Positions 1-11,158 are shown, numbered from the stretch's first letter. The stretch is 64,000 bases of DNA from an uncultured Alkaliphilus sp. (GCA_938074565.1 CALJEQ010000005.1:62001-126000); one strand, 5' to 3'. Translations and numbers: made by a program. Notes: generated by a model from the letters alone, not told the origin.

Positions 1-834
1 ATTTTCAGCGAGACTAATAGCAAACTATATTGTGTTGAAAATGTTTATCCTAAGATAGACCAATTAAATATAGAACCCACGAGAAAAGTCATTCAAGAGG
101 TTTTTGAAGAACATATTATCCACGCTCCAGGAATGAAATTGGTAAGGGAAATGGTAAACGGGCCAATTATCCCTACACCAGGGGCTGTGATGGAGGCTTC
201 TAAAGTCTTAAAGAATGAAATAGGGGACTTAATCACCTTTGATGTTGGTGGAGCAACCACGGACCTTCATTCAGTAACAGAGGGTAGTGAGGAAATAAAC
301 CGTATACTAGTTAGCCCAGAACCACTGGCAAAACGAACAGTTGAGGGTGATCTTGGTGTTTATGTCAACATGGGTAACATAGTTGAGCGTATTGGTAAGG
401 ATAAACTACAACAGGAGCTTTCTTTGGACATTGATGAAATGATGAAGGAATATAGAGCAATTCCCCAAACCCCTAATCAAATTAAATTTGTTGAAAGACT
501 TACTTTAGAAGCCGTATTAACTGCTTTAGAAAGACATGCAGGGAAGATTAGACACTTGTATGGACCAGGTGGAAAAACCACCGTTGCAGAGGGAAAAGAC
601 CTGTCAAATGTAAAATATATTGTTGGTACAGGAGGGGCTTTAACAAGACTTCCCCGTGGAAAAGAGATATTAAAAGATATCTTAAAGAAAAATAGACAAA
701 ATATTTTATACCCAACCGATGAAGCCAGTATATTAATAGATAAGAACTATATAATGGCTTCTCTTGGGGTATTGGCAAAACCATACCCAGAAGCAGCAGT
801 AAAGCTTATGAAGGAAAGTCTAGGGATGAAATAG
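1..834 (+). CDS. GlmL/MutL-like glutamate mutase-associated reactivase, 5' truncated by window edge
   Basis: Frame is open from base 1 through 834; GDLITFDVGGATTDLHSV (actin-like ATPase motif) and YIVGTGGALTRLPRG; precedes ornithine racemase as in D-ornithine aminomutase clusters. Confidence 0.75.
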   Translation: MFSETNSKLYCVENVYPKIDQLNIEPTRKVIQEVFEEHIIHAPGMKLVREMVNGPIIPTPGAVMEASKVLKNEIGDLITFDVGGATTDLHSVTEGSEEINRILVSPEPLAKRTVEGDLGVYVNMGNIVERIGKDKLQQELSLDIDEMMKEYRAIPQTPNQIKFVERLTLEAVLTALERHAGKIRHLYGPGGKTTVAEGKDLSNVKYIVGTGGALTRLPRGKEILKDILKKNRQNILYPTDEASILIDKNYIMASLGVLAKPYPEAAVKLMKESLGMK

Positions 835-846
835 GGGGAGGAAAAA

Positions 847-1911
847 ATGAATCCGAGAGTTAATATTTATTTAAACAAGCTACAGCATAATACAGAGGTA
901 CTAGTGAGAGAATGTAATGCTGTTGATATGAATGTGGCGGCAGTAACCAAAGTATTCTGTGGTAAGGCTGAAATCGCTGAAGCGATTATAGCAGGAGGAG
1001 TAAAGTATTTAGCCGATTCAAGAATTGAAAATCTATATAAATTAAAGGACTTGCCTTTAGAAAAGATATTATTAAGACTTCCCATGATTAGTAGAGCTAA
1101 AGAAACAGTTGAGCTGGCTGATATAAGTCTAAACTCAGAATTAGAAACAATTGAAGCCTTAAATAAGGCGGCAGTGGAATTGGAAAAAATACACAAAATT
1201 ATTCTAATGATGGATTTAGGGGATCTTAGGGAAGGGATTTTCGATAACGAAGAACTGAAAAAAGTGTTATTAGTAATAAAGGAAATGAAAAACATTAAAA
1301 TAACTGGTATTGGAACAAACTTAACCTGTTATGGAGGTGTTATACCCGATAACGAAAATTTAGGGAAATTATTGGAGACAGCAAAAGTCATAGAAACTGA
1401 AATGGGCTATCCTATGGAAATCATCAGTGGAGGAAATTCCAGTAGTTTTCACTTAATAGAAAAAAAGGGTATACCAGTAGGCGTTAATCATTTAAGATTA
1501 GGAGAATCCATAGTGTTAGGTTATGAAACCGCCTATGGAGAAAGAATTCCAAATACTTATGATGATGTTTTCCAATTGGTGGCAGAGGTTATAGAAATTA
1601 AAGAAAAACCTTCTATGCCCATTGGTACAATTGGAAGAGATGCCTTTGGTAAAGTTCCAACCTTTGAGGATAAGGGCAAACAAAAAAGAGCCATTCTAGC
1701 TATCGGTAAGCAAGATATAGGAACCCATGAGGTACTTCCTTTAGACAAAGAAATAGAAATTTTAGGTGGAAGTAGCGACCATTTAATAATTGATCTTACC
1801 CATTGTCAAAAGGATTATCGTGTAGGGGATGAAGTAACCTTTAATCTTACCTATGGTTCATTACTGGCATTAATGACCAGTGAATATGTTTATAAAAATT
1901 ATATTAAGTAA
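847..1911 (+). CDS. orr: Alanine racemase-fold protein, probable ornithine racemase
   Basis: PLP racemase N-terminal pattern (AAVTKVFCGKAEIAEAIIAGGVKYLADSRIENL), partnered with the mutL-like gene; GGAGG RBS. Confidence 0.75.
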   Translation: MNPRVNIYLNKLQHNTEVLVRECNAVDMNVAAVTKVFCGKAEIAEAIIAGGVKYLADSRIENLYKLKDLPLEKILLRLPMISRAKETVELADISLNSELETIEALNKAAVELEKIHKIILMMDLGDLREGIFDNEELKKVLLVIKEMKNIKITGIGTNLTCYGGVIPDNENLGKLLETAKVIETEMGYPMEIISGGNSSSFHLIEKKGIPVGVNHLRLGESIVLGYETAYGERIPNTYDDVFQLVAEVIEIKEKPSMPIGTIGRDAFGKVPTFEDKGKQKRAILAIGKQDIGTHEVLPLDKEIEILGGSSDHLIIDLTHCQKDYRVGDEVTFNLTYGSLLALMTSEYVYKNYIK

Positions 1912-1929
1912 ATAATTAAATAGCAGTTT

Positions 1930-1978
1930 AATATAGGTGGATTACATAGATGATATGTATGGTCCGCCTATATTTTTT
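1930..1978 (+). terminator. Rho-independent terminator
   Basis: atataggtgga...tccgcctatatttttt stem followed by T-run. Confidence 0.6.
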
Positions 1979-2047
1979 GCTTCAAAAAAATATCCTTTGT
2001 ACTAAAAATACCCTACCTTAAATAAGATGATAGGGAGGAGGGGTTTT

Positions 2048-3121
2048 ATGGGAAAGAAGGTTGAAATTCAATTATCCAATCAATTACATAACAAGTTATT
2101 GAAACAAGCAGAAGAGCAAACTAGAACGTTGGAGGAACATATTTTATCAATCATTACTGAAATTGAAAAGAACCAAGATAAACAAATAATGGATTACAAA
2201 CAATATGTTGCTAAAGAGTTGGAAATGCTAATTAATAAAATAAAAGGTGAAGAAGAACCCAATGGTTTTCCTCTTAAAAAAGAAAAAATAATAATTTATT
2301 CATTAAGAATGTATAAACAAAAACTTCCTAAAGACCTTAATGAAATTATTGAATACTATCAAAATAAAAATTGGTTCAATGAAGAGTACTTTTATTTGAT
2401 AATGGATAGAAAAAAGATAGTGGGTTATATGGGTTTTAATCCACAAGTAGAGGCAATGCCCTTTGGAGAATATTTGTTTTTATATACTCTATACTTATCA
2501 AAAGAATATCAAAATTCAAAAAATATTAATTACATTGCTGGTTTTATTAATGCAGTTGCTAAAAAAGAAAAATTTTATAGTGTTGATATATCCAGTGTTT
2601 TTACCAATATAGAAGAAAAAAGCTTGTTGTCTATGGGTTTTATTAAATTTGATACAGCTATACTAATTGATGGTGGTATTAAAAATAATATTGATGCAAA
2701 AGAAAATATAAAACATGAAAAAATCCAGTTAAATCAAGTAATGGAAAAAGGACTATTAGTCAGTGGTAGAATGTTACCAATAGGCTTCTTGTACAATAGG
2801 TGGATGGAAAAGGAGACTGACTTAGAAACAACTCTTCATAAAATCTCTAAAAAACATCAATCGGTTGAATTTGTAGTTGTTAAAGAAAAAAGCCAACAAA
2901 ATAAAGATTTAATAGTAAAATATACAGTTTTAGTAGAACCCGATATATTGTTTGATAAAAATAGCCTTAGAAGAATCTACAAAAGAGTGTACTATTTATT
3001 ACATCAGGATTATGAAAATAAAATACAACTAATTATTCCAGATGAGCTGTTGGAGGAAATAGAATTTATAGAAATCAAAGGTATGAAGAAAACATGTTGG
3101 TATAGAAAAATGATAATATAA
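2048..3121 (+). CDS. Hypothetical protein with ribbon-helix-helix-like N-terminus and GNAT-like region
   Basis: ORF 2027..3121; ATG at 2048 has GGAGGAGG RBS; KIVGYMGFNPQ...LYLSKEYQNS...NIEEKSLLSMGFIKFD resembles an acetyltransferase fold. Confidence 0.45.
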   Translation: MGKKVEIQLSNQLHNKLLKQAEEQTRTLEEHILSIITEIEKNQDKQIMDYKQYVAKELEMLINKIKGEEEPNGFPLKKEKIIIYSLRMYKQKLPKDLNEIIEYYQNKNWFNEEYFYLIMDRKKIVGYMGFNPQVEAMPFGEYLFLYTLYLSKEYQNSKNINYIAGFINAVAKKEKFYSVDISSVFTNIEEKSLLSMGFIKFDTAILIDGGIKNNIDAKENIKHEKIQLNQVMEKGLLVSGRMLPIGFLYNRWMEKETDLETTLHKISKKHQSVEFVVVKEKSQQNKDLIVKYTVLVEPDILFDKNSLRRIYKRVYYLLHQDYENKIQLIIPDELLEEIEFIEIKGMKKTCWYRKMII

Positions 3122-3224
3122 GATGAAAACAAAAATAGGTTATATTCCAACGGGGGAGTATAACCTTTTTCTTTTATAATAAAGATTAAAATATTAGTAA
3201 TAATTGTATTTTCAAATGTGTTTA

Positions 3225-3716
3225 TTACAAAATTACCAATAGCAATAGAATGAAATATAAGGCTTGAACATGATCTTTGTGATGCTTTAACTCTTTTTTT
3301 AAAGCTTCATTTTCTAAAGCTAATTTTGATATATCAGTATTGATGTTTTCCCCACTATTATCGTCCTTAACATCAATTGTGAAGGTTTGATATTTCTTTA
3401 ATTCTTCCTCTAATATGGCAATTTTATTATTGGAATTATGTAAATTTTCCTCCAATGTAGTTAACTGATTTTCAGAGTAGAAAAGCTGTTCCCTTAAATA
3501 ATCTATCTCATTATTTAGCATAGTTTTTTCTTCTATTCTAAACAATTCCTTTCTTTGTGAAAATTCTTCCTGCTTAGTTTCTTCTAAAAATTTGGGAGTT
3601 AGGTGGACTTTTGTGGGTTTTTCTTTAGGTAAAATATCTTTTTTAGATGACTGATCTTCTTTTGGAATGAAATTAAGATTTGTTGGTTGATACTTCATCA
3701 TGCTGACCACCTCCAA
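3225..3716 (-). CDS. Coiled-coil protein, translationally coupled to upstream beta-propeller-like gene
   Basis: Overlaps upstream ORF by 44 nt; RBS GGAGGTGG before ATGATGAAGTAT; heptad-rich sequence. Confidence 0.6.
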   Translation of the reverse strand: MEVVSMMKYQPTNLNFIPKEDQSSKKDILPKEKPTKVHLTPKFLEETKQEEFSQRKELFRIEEKTMLNNEIDYLREQLFYSENQLTTLEENLHNSNNKIAILEEELKKYQTFTIDVKDDNSGENINTDISKLALENEALKKELKHHKDHVQALYFILLLLVIL

Positions 3717-4737
3717 AACCTAGAAATTGTATACTGGGATAATGAGTCCCATATAAGAAGTCGCAGACTATTGTGTTTTTATAGAGTAGGTGATTATTGG
3801 CATACCTATAACGTTTGAAATTGTTCATTTTGGATTCGGGAACTACAGTAGGTGTATTCCAAATAATACCACTATCTACACTTTGGGAAACGTATAGATG
3901 ACTAAACTGAACCCACATACAATACAGCGTTTCATTAAATTGTATTAATTGAGGAAAAGAACAGTTTAGACGGTCTGATAGCGATAAAATAGATTCTTTA
4001 TTTTTCCCTAAATTATTAATTTTACATTTTAGATACTTAACGATAAGTCCCTCTTGTTCTAGGTACTGACACCAAGATATATGTATATTACCGTTATTAT
4101 CCAGTAAACCATCTAAATATAGCTTTCTATCAGAACTGGTAGTTAGTTGTATGGGTTTATTCCATTGGTCCTTTATAGAATCATATTGAATAATAAATAC
4201 TTCTTCATAATTATTGATAATTGAAATATAAAGTAAATAAATTTGATTTTTATAAGTGAGTATTTTATAAGGATTAACAAATTTATTAAATCTTATGGTG
4301 CAGACATTGTTTTTTATCCATTTCATTTCCTTTTCATGGTAGGTATAGTGGTATAACGTACACCTATCCCTTTCGTTTGTCTGCTGTAGATCGTAAAACA
4401 CATGGATAGTATTATCCACTGTTTTAATGCGAGGATAAAAAGTCCGCTCAGTTCGATTAAGCCTAGTCAGTTGGATGTTCTTCCATCTATCTTTAGATTT
4501 ATGATGGTAATACAGATCTCCATCGTAATGATAACTAACGATATGAAAGTGATCCTTTGAATCTAAATCAATATCAAGACTATTACATCGTTTAGGAAAC
4601 ACATCTTCTTTACTGACCCATTGCCGCTGTTGATTAGAGGCTATACAAGTGATGTCATCCTTTTCATTTAAGAAAAAGTTAAAAATATTATCTTTAGAAT
4701 TTTGCATAATAAATTCGTGGTTACCATTTAAACCCAT
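3673..4737 (-). CDS. Repeat (BNR/beta-propeller-like) protein
   Basis: Repeated HFHIVSYHYDGDLYYH / NIHISWCQYLEQEG / LYCMWVQFSHLYVSQSVDSGIIWNTP units; similar in layout to 8786..10378. Confidence 0.55.
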   Translation of the reverse strand: MGLNGNHEFIMQNSKDNIFNFFLNEKDDITCIASNQQRQWVSKEDVFPKRCNSLDIDLDSKDHFHIVSYHYDGDLYYHHKSKDRWKNIQLTRLNRTERTFYPRIKTVDNTIHVFYDLQQTNERDRCTLYHYTYHEKEMKWIKNNVCTIRFNKFVNPYKILTYKNQIYLLYISIINNYEEVFIIQYDSIKDQWNKPIQLTTSSDRKLYLDGLLDNNGNIHISWCQYLEQEGLIVKYLKCKINNLGKNKESILSLSDRLNCSFPQLIQFNETLYCMWVQFSHLYVSQSVDSGIIWNTPTVVPESKMNNFKRYRYANNHLLYKNTIVCDFLYGTHYPSIQFLGFGGGQHDEVSTNKS

Positions 4738-4887
4738 ATCATCACATCCTACTTGATTTTAGTAAAATATATGTTGTATTTAAAATAAAAATTACTGATT
4801 AGTAGCACCTATATTAATGTAATTACATATTTTACAGTAAGCAAAGGTTAAAAGAAGATTAGGATTAAAAAAAGGAGTTGAATAATT

Positions 4888-5802
4888 ATGCATAAAAAGC
4901 CTATAGATGTAAGCCCAGAAACAATAGATGATAGATGTTGTATAGCAGACACAGGATGCTTTTTTGATGGTTGTTTAGATAAGATTGTTGGTGAATGTAT
5001 ATTTGTTGATAAGGTTTATGATTCTGTAACCTTTAATTTACAAGGATTACAACCAGCTTCAAAAATCCCATTTGGTGCATTACCAGCAACAAAATGCGGT
5101 CCTAAATCTAGAATTGTTAGAGTACTAGATATTCGTAGTAGAAAATTCTTTAATCCTAAAAATATTAATGACCCTAAAAACCTAACAATTACGCCAAAAA
5201 CCAACTTATCTGGAGCTCAATTTGTTACAGATGAAAGAGGAAACCCTGTAGTTGTACCAGGTCCTGCTGGCTTACTACAATATCTAATTTATACAGATAC
5301 TTCTGATTGTGACGAAGAAGGTTTAGGAACACCTATCTTTGGTTCTCAAGAAATATGTATTACAGGTACAGTATTGGTAGAAATAGATGTTGAATATATT
5401 GATGCTTTAGGTAATATTCAGTTTGCAACATTAAGAGGAAGAGTACCAGTAACTCAAACTCTGACAAACTTCTTTGAATTATGTATGCCATCAGTATTTG
5501 ATTCAGCTTTCTTACCACAGTTTACAGAGTTCTGTAATATATCTTTCATTACTAGATTAGCTACTCAAAGTATTTCAAGAGATATTACCTTTAACCCAGT
5601 AACTGGTGAAATTTTCCTTAACTTAATAGTAGCATTATGTATCACTTGCGAAAAGAAAATTAAAGTTCCAGTTCAACTATGTGTACTAAGTACAGGTTTC
5701 TGTGAGCAAAGACCTAGAGTAAGACCAATTTGTGGTGATGAATTCCCATCATTATTCCCACCTCAGGTAAATGAACCATTTGTTAGTATGCATGATCATT
5801 AA
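4888..5802 (+). CDS. Cysteine-containing protein sharing the CI(F/I)VDKVY motif, possible spore-surface protein
   Basis: ECIFVDKVYDSV...; shares motif and FP(S/D)xFPPQ C-terminus with 10493..11158 and 11272..11934. Confidence 0.5.
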   Translation: MHKKPIDVSPETIDDRCCIADTGCFFDGCLDKIVGECIFVDKVYDSVTFNLQGLQPASKIPFGALPATKCGPKSRIVRVLDIRSRKFFNPKNINDPKNLTITPKTNLSGAQFVTDERGNPVVVPGPAGLLQYLIYTDTSDCDEEGLGTPIFGSQEICITGTVLVEIDVEYIDALGNIQFATLRGRVPVTQTLTNFFELCMPSVFDSAFLPQFTEFCNISFITRLATQSISRDITFNPVTGEIFLNLIVALCITCEKKIKVPVQLCVLSTGFCEQRPRVRPICGDEFPSLFPPQVNEPFVSMHDH

Positions 5803-5832
5803 ATAATTAAAGAATAACCAATGGCTTAAAAT

Positions 5833-5880
5833 AAACCCTATAGAGTAGACTATTTATATAAGTCTACCATATAGGGTTTT
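5833..5880 (+). terminator. Rho-independent terminator
   Basis: AAACCCTATAgaGTAGACT...AGTCTACcaTATAGGGTTTT. Confidence 0.75.
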
Positions 5881-6012
5881 TATATTTAAAGGGTTGTTCA
5901 ATTAAATGTTTGAGTTGGTTGCTACTATCTTTAAGAATGGTCATATAAGTCATTGGAAAATATATAATTATAAATTATAATTATATAAGTGAAGTACTAT
6001 AAATAGGAGGTA

Positions 6013-7068
6013 ATGTTTGTGAAGGAAAACAAATATAGATATGATTTTAGAAGTGATACAGTAACACTACCAACCCAAGAAATGCTGGAGGAAATTGTAA
6101 AAGCAAAATTAGGGGATGATGTTTATGGTGATGATGAAACAGTTAATCAACTAGAAGCAATGACGGCTGATATGATGGGGAAAGAAGCTTCTTTATTTGT
6201 TCCTTCTGGAACAATGGGAAATTTAATAGCAGTTTTAGCCCACACAACTCCTGGTCAAGAGATAATATTAGAAGAAAGTAGTCATATCTACTTATATGAG
6301 GTGGGGGGAATTGCTAGACTTGCTGGTGTACAAGCCCGAACATTAAAGGGAATTGATGGGATGCCCACTGTTGAAGCAATAAAAGGTGCTATTCGTCAAG
6401 AGAATATACATTTTCCTGAAACGGGCTTAATCTGTTTGGAAAATACCCATAATATGTCAGGTGGAATGGTTTTACCCCTTGAAGAAATAAAGAAAGTAAG
6501 TGAGTTAGCAAAAGAAAAAAAAATTCCATTACATATAGATGGAGCAAGAATATTTAATGCCGCAAATTATTTAAAGATAAATGTTAAAGAAATAGTCCAA
6601 TATACAGACTCTATTATGTTTTGCTTATCAAAAGGGCTAAGTGCCCCTATAGGTAGTATGTTGGTGGGATCACAAGAATTTATTAGAAAAGCAAGAAAAA
6701 TCCGTAAAATGTTGGGGGGCGGAATGCGACAAGTGGGAATCATTGCTGCCGCAGGTATTATCGCTTTAAAGGATCATAATCAATGGATTAATAAAGACCA
6801 TGAAAATGCTAAACTATTGGCAGAAGGATTAAATCATTTAGAGGGAGTATCGGTTGATCTTAGTAAATTACATACTAATATTATTAATGTAGATTTTTAT
6901 GAGACAGGTTTAAATATACAAGAGTTAGTGGCAAAAATGACTGAAAAGGGTTTGTTGGTTAATCCTCGAAATGAAAGATTGATTCGTTTCGTCACCCATC
7001 GGGGCGTGGGTAAGGAAGATGTTATTGCTGCCATTGGAATAGTTAAAGAAATTTTAGCGTTAGGGTGA
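6013..7068 (+). CDS. ltaE: Low-specificity L-threonine aldolase
   Basis: FRSDTVTLPTQEML, DDVYGDDETVNQLE, HIDGARIFNAA, LSKGLSAPIGS. Confidence 0.9.
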   Translation: MFVKENKYRYDFRSDTVTLPTQEMLEEIVKAKLGDDVYGDDETVNQLEAMTADMMGKEASLFVPSGTMGNLIAVLAHTTPGQEIILEESSHIYLYEVGGIARLAGVQARTLKGIDGMPTVEAIKGAIRQENIHFPETGLICLENTHNMSGGMVLPLEEIKKVSELAKEKKIPLHIDGARIFNAANYLKINVKEIVQYTDSIMFCLSKGLSAPIGSMLVGSQEFIRKARKIRKMLGGGMRQVGIIAAAGIIALKDHNQWINKDHENAKLLAEGLNHLEGVSVDLSKLHTNIINVDFYETGLNIQELVAKMTEKGLLVNPRNERLIRFVTHRGVGKEDVIAAIGIVKEILALG

Positions 7069-7072
7069 TATT

Positions 7073-8389
7073 ATGGACTTATTTGATATGGCTAAGGAAA
7101 GTACACTGGCAGAAAGAGCTCCTTTAGCAGAAAGGATGCGACCACAAAAACTAGAAGAAATTATGGGACAAGAACATATTTTAGGAAAGGATAAGTTTTT
7201 GACCCGTTCCATTAAAGCAAAAAGGATTCCTTCAATTATTTTGTATGGTCCACCAGGTACAGGTAAAACCACCATTGCAAAGGTAATCGCAAAGGAGATG
7301 CAGATTCAGTTTTTTCAATTAAATGCAGTTACCTCTGGGGTAAAAGAGATTCGTGAGGTTGTTAATGAAGCTAATCAACTGTTGGGGATGTACCAAAAAT
7401 CCAGTATTTTATTTATTGATGAAATCCATCGTTTTTCTAAAAACCAACAGGATGCACTACTTCCACATGTAGAGAATGGTTTATTTATTCTCATTGGGGC
7501 AACCACAGAAAACCCATATTTTCAAGTAAATGGAGCTTTGCTTTCAAGAACTACAGTTTTAAAGCTGGAGTTGGTGGAGAAAGAAGAACTTATGGAATTA
7601 ATGAAGAGGGCAATAGTTGATAAAAACAAAGGGTTAGGAAATTATCCTGTAGAAATTAGTCAAGACGCGTTGGAACATCTTGCAGATGTGGCTAATGGAG
7701 ACGTAAGAAGGGCGCTAAACGCTTTAGAAATTGCTGTTTTAAGTACACCTTATAATGAAGATATGAAGCTAAAGATAGACTTGGAAGTGGCACAAGAGTC
7801 AATTCAGAAAAGAGCCATACAATATGATAAAAATGGAGATCAACATTATGATGTTATTTCTGCTTTTATCAAAAGCATAAGGGGTAGTGACCCAGATGCA
7901 GCCCTTCATTATTTAGCAAAAATGATTTATGGTGGTGAAGAACCTGAGTTTATTGGAAGAAGATTAATTATATCAGCTTCAGAAGATATAGGAAACGCAG
8001 ACCCAATGGCATTACAGGTGGCAATAGCAGCCCACGATGCAGTTCGGGTTATTGGATTACCAGAAGGGCGTATTACATTGGCGCAGGCAACCACCTACTT
8101 AGCTACTGCCCCTAAAAGTAACGCTGCCTATGTTGGTATCGATAAAGCTTTAAGGGATGTAGAAAAGATAAAAACCACCGTTCCTCTACATTTGAGGGAT
8201 GCCCATTATGGTGGAGCGAAGGATCTAGGTCATGGGAAGGAATATTTGTATGCCCATAACTATGAAAAAAATTATGTGGAGCAACAATATTTACCTGACC
8301 AGCTAATAGATAAAAAATATTATGAGCCAACTACAAATGGTTATGAAAAAAACATAAAAGAACATATGGATTTTATTCAAAAGCCATAA
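7073..8389 (+). CDS. rarA: RarA/MgsA-family replication-associated AAA+ ATPase
   Basis: [17 protein letters not shown] Walker [10 protein letters not shown] Walker [41 protein letters not shown]. Confidence 0.93.
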   Translation: MDLFDMAKESTLAERAPLAERMRPQKLEEIMGQEHILGKDKFLTRSIKAKRIPSIILYGPPGTGKTTIAKVIAKEMQIQFFQLNAVTSGVKEIREVVNEANQLLGMYQKSSILFIDEIHRFSKNQQDALLPHVENGLFILIGATTENPYFQVNGALLSRTTVLKLELVEKEELMELMKRAIVDKNKGLGNYPVEISQDALEHLADVANGDVRRALNALEIAVLSTPYNEDMKLKIDLEVAQESIQKRAIQYDKNGDQHYDVISAFIKSIRGSDPDAALHYLAKMIYGGEEPEFIGRRLIISASEDIGNADPMALQVAIAAHDAVRVIGLPEGRITLAQATTYLATAPKSNAAYVGIDKALRDVEKIKTTVPLHLRDAHYGGAKDLGHGKEYLYAHNYEKNYVEQQYLPDQLIDKKYYEPTTNGYEKNIKEHMDFIQKP

Positions 8390-8407
8390 TTATTTAAAAA
8401 TTATTTC

Positions 8408-8444
8408 AAAAACCACTTTCTATATTAGGAAAGTGGTTTTTGTG
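8408..8444 (+). terminator. Rho-independent terminator
   Basis: aaaaccactttc tatatta ggaaagtggtttttg. Confidence 0.65.
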
Positions 8445-8520
8445 TGTAACCAGAAAAAAAATTTTACATATAGTAATATATACAAATTTAAATTTTACTA
8501 CCCAAAGAGGGGGAAGGAAT

Positions 8521-8793
8521 ATGGAAACTAAATATTATCTTGCTGTGTTCGATTCTAAAAATCATGCCATCTATTTACACCAATATTTAAGAAAAAATAA
8601 GATTACTGGTTATGAATTAGTTTCAACACCTTGTAAAATTACAGCAGGATGCAGTTATTCTATAAAATTTAATGACTTTCAACAGCATATATTATTGAGG
8701 GAAGAAGCAAAAGCCATTGGTAAAACCATTGCAGGTTTTTATGAAGTTAATAGATCTTATGGAAGAAGAATTATAAACAAACTTATCATTTAA
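8521..8793 (+). CDS. DUF3343-like small protein (putative Se/S carrier-like)
   Basis: ATG at 8521 with GGGGGAAGG RBS; KYYLAVFDSKNHAIYLHQYLRKNKITGYELVSTPCKITAGCSYSIKF. Confidence 0.6.
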   Translation: METKYYLAVFDSKNHAIYLHQYLRKNKITGYELVSTPCKITAGCSYSIKFNDFQQHILLREEAKAIGKTIAGFYEVNRSYGRRIINKLII

Positions 8794-10378
8794 AAATATT
8801 TTTTATTTTATGTATTAAATTTGTGTTAATAGAGGGGGTTTTCATTATTTGATCTTCAAACTCTAATAATTGTCTTTTGAAATAAATCATTCGATCCTCT
8901 ATTGTATATATTTTTTTCTGATAGTCATCCAGCTGTTTTTGAAGTTCAAAATGCTCAGTTTCTATAGAGATCAAGTCATTGTTTAAACTTATTAGTCTCT
9001 TTTGTAAATCTGAAAATGAATTTGAGGGGTCTTCTGCTGTGGATGATGGTGGTGGTGAAGAGGATGCTTTGTTTTTATCTTCAAGCTTTTCTACTTCTAA
9101 AGCCATTTTACTAATATAACTTTGAACTTCCTGTACCAATACTTTAATATTGGTATCTAATGCTATTTCAGAAGGTAACGTTTTATTTTCTTCTGATAAC
9201 TTAATACTATCATCAACTTCATCTATTCCCGTATTTAATGTTTGGTTAGAAGTAGGTACTTCTATAGCTGAAGGAGTTTCTTCCTGTGGAGATATAGAGG
9301 CAGGAGGAGACTCTTTTTTATCTGAAAGTTGAAATAAGTTTGTTCCAATAACCGAAATAGAATTGTTGAGGAGACTACCATAAATATGGGTAATAGAAGT
9401 ATTTGATTTCTCGAAATCATTGTTGGTGCTATATTTTAGTAAAAGCAATTCATCAGAACAGTAGGACTTATGTATTTGAGAAGTACTCCAAGTACTACCT
9501 AAATCCTCTGAATATACTATGTTTATGCGATTATTTTGTTTGCTAAAAATTTTAAGAAGTAGACCGTCTTGAAGTAGTAGTGGAGCGAGGGTATTACTAT
9601 TTTTATCAGATATGTTTCTACTGGAAGACCATTTAGATCTTTTGTCTAAAATATCTACTCTTCTTTTATACTTTAAGGTAAAGTTATTGTCCTCAATTGT
9701 ACACCAAACTAAATGTAAATTATCTTGTTTATCTATGAGCATATGGGGATGGCTATGGTCTTCGTTTAAATTTGAGATGATTTCTCCGTTACTCCATTTT
9801 TTATTAATAAGGTTGAAGCAACTATAATATAATTGATTATTTTTTTGGTGTAATACTTTATAAATGATATGAATATTTCCATTGTTATCTATATCCATTT
9901 GAAAAGGACTAGGATATTTGCCTGGAAGATAGGTGGTGACTGTTGTTTTTTTAATACTTTGATTATTCCAATACATATGTTCAATTGATGTAATACCAGG
10001 ATTAGTCAAATTAGTTTTATTGCATAATAGGTGGGTATTCTCATTATTTGTGATGATAAGTAAATTTCGATAATGGTTTGATTTAATATCCAATGTAGAA
10101 ATTTGTCTATGCTTCCATTTATCTTTTTGATGGATGTAATAAATTAAATTTCCTTCAAGGGTAATACATATGAGATGTATAAAATCGTTTTTATCAATAG
10201 TTACAGAGAAGTCTAATACAGGTTTACAGGCTAGAGCTTCTTCATCTAAAAAAATATTGTTTTCTGTAAATGTTTTAATGGCTATGGTTTTATCGTTTTT
10301 GAGATGAAAATAATAGGTTATGTTTGTCTTTGTTTTAATCAGATAATAGTGAGGAGAAGGTAACTGCATAGCATTCAC
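8786..10378 (-). CDS. Beta-propeller-like repeat protein fused to C-terminal coiled coil
   Basis: Repeats FIHLICITLEGNLIYYIHQKDKWKHRQI / NIHIIYKVLHQKNNQLYYSCFN / LHLVWCTIEDNN, then low-complexity linker and coiled coil. Confidence 0.55.
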   Translation of the reverse strand: MNAMQLPSPHYYLIKTKTNITYYFHLKNDKTIAIKTFTENNIFLDEEALACKPVLDFSVTIDKNDFIHLICITLEGNLIYYIHQKDKWKHRQISTLDIKSNHYRNLLIITNNENTHLLCNKTNLTNPGITSIEHMYWNNQSIKKTTVTTYLPGKYPSPFQMDIDNNGNIHIIYKVLHQKNNQLYYSCFNLINKKWSNGEIISNLNEDHSHPHMLIDKQDNLHLVWCTIEDNNFTLKYKRRVDILDKRSKWSSSRNISDKNSNTLAPLLLQDGLLLKIFSKQNNRINIVYSEDLGSTWSTSQIHKSYCSDELLLLKYSTNNDFEKSNTSITHIYGSLLNNSISVIGTNLFQLSDKKESPPASISPQEETPSAIEVPTSNQTLNTGIDEVDDSIKLSEENKTLPSEIALDTNIKVLVQEVQSYISKMALEVEKLEDKNKASSSPPPSSTAEDPSNSFSDLQKRLISLNNDLISIETEHFELQKQLDDYQKKIYTIEDRMIYFKRQLLEFEDQIMKTPSINTNLIHKIKNIFK

Positions 10379-10492
10379 TTCCTTTTATTATTAATTTATA
10401 AAAAGTAATCACCTTTATTGACTTACTTCATATTATGATATTACTATCAAATTTATTAATGTTTTTCAAAGTATTAAAATAGGGGGGGTAAT

Positions 10493-11158
10493 ATGTTAAA
10501 CAATTTTGTTCCTAAATCTGGAGAGTATATACCACTACAGAAAGATGCATATTTTCCAGATTTTAAAACAGAATGTATCATTGTTGATAAGGTTTATTTT
10601 AGTTGTCAACAAAGAGAATGTTTTGAAGAGGTTTTAATTCCAATTCCATGTGAAGATGAATTTGAGGTGTTAGGTGTTTCTTTTAATCCAGGAAAAATTA
10701 TTAAGGATACTTTAGTCATTACACCTATACCAAATAGACCTAACTTTAGTAGAGTAAGGTTTAGAGTTAATATAACCTTCAATTTAAGTGTAAGAGAAAA
10801 ATGTGATAAGAAAAATGTACTTAATATTATAGGGGAATTACCAGAAATTCAAAAAGATATTATTATGTTTATTCCAAAAGCTAGGGATGAATTTAGCTTT
10901 CATATACTCATTGAAACCGCATCAAAACTTTTAACAGAGCCTGTGCAAGAAAATGGATACTTTGTTTTTTCCGTAGGCGTGTTTATTATAGTAAAGGTTG
11001 TAGGAAGGGTTCAATTGTTAATTCCAGCATTTGAATTCTGCCCAGAACCTCCAGATTGCGAAGACTTTTTAGGAGATGAAATATGTTTCGAGTTCGATAC
11101 AGCACCCTTTCCAGATTTCTTTCCCCCACAGTTAGAAGACATTGTGGACAATTTTTAA
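10493..11158 (+). CDS. CIIVDKVY-family protein, possible spore-surface protein
   Basis: YFPDFKTECIIVDKVYFSCQQRECFEEV...; closely similar to next ORF. Confidence 0.55.
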   Translation: MLNNFVPKSGEYIPLQKDAYFPDFKTECIIVDKVYFSCQQRECFEEVLIPIPCEDEFEVLGVSFNPGKIIKDTLVITPIPNRPNFSRVRFRVNITFNLSVREKCDKKNVLNIIGELPEIQKDIIMFIPKARDEFSFHILIETASKLLTEPVQENGYFVFSVGVFIIVKVVGRVQLLIPAFEFCPEPPDCEDFLGDEICFEFDTAPFPDFFPPQLEDIVDNF

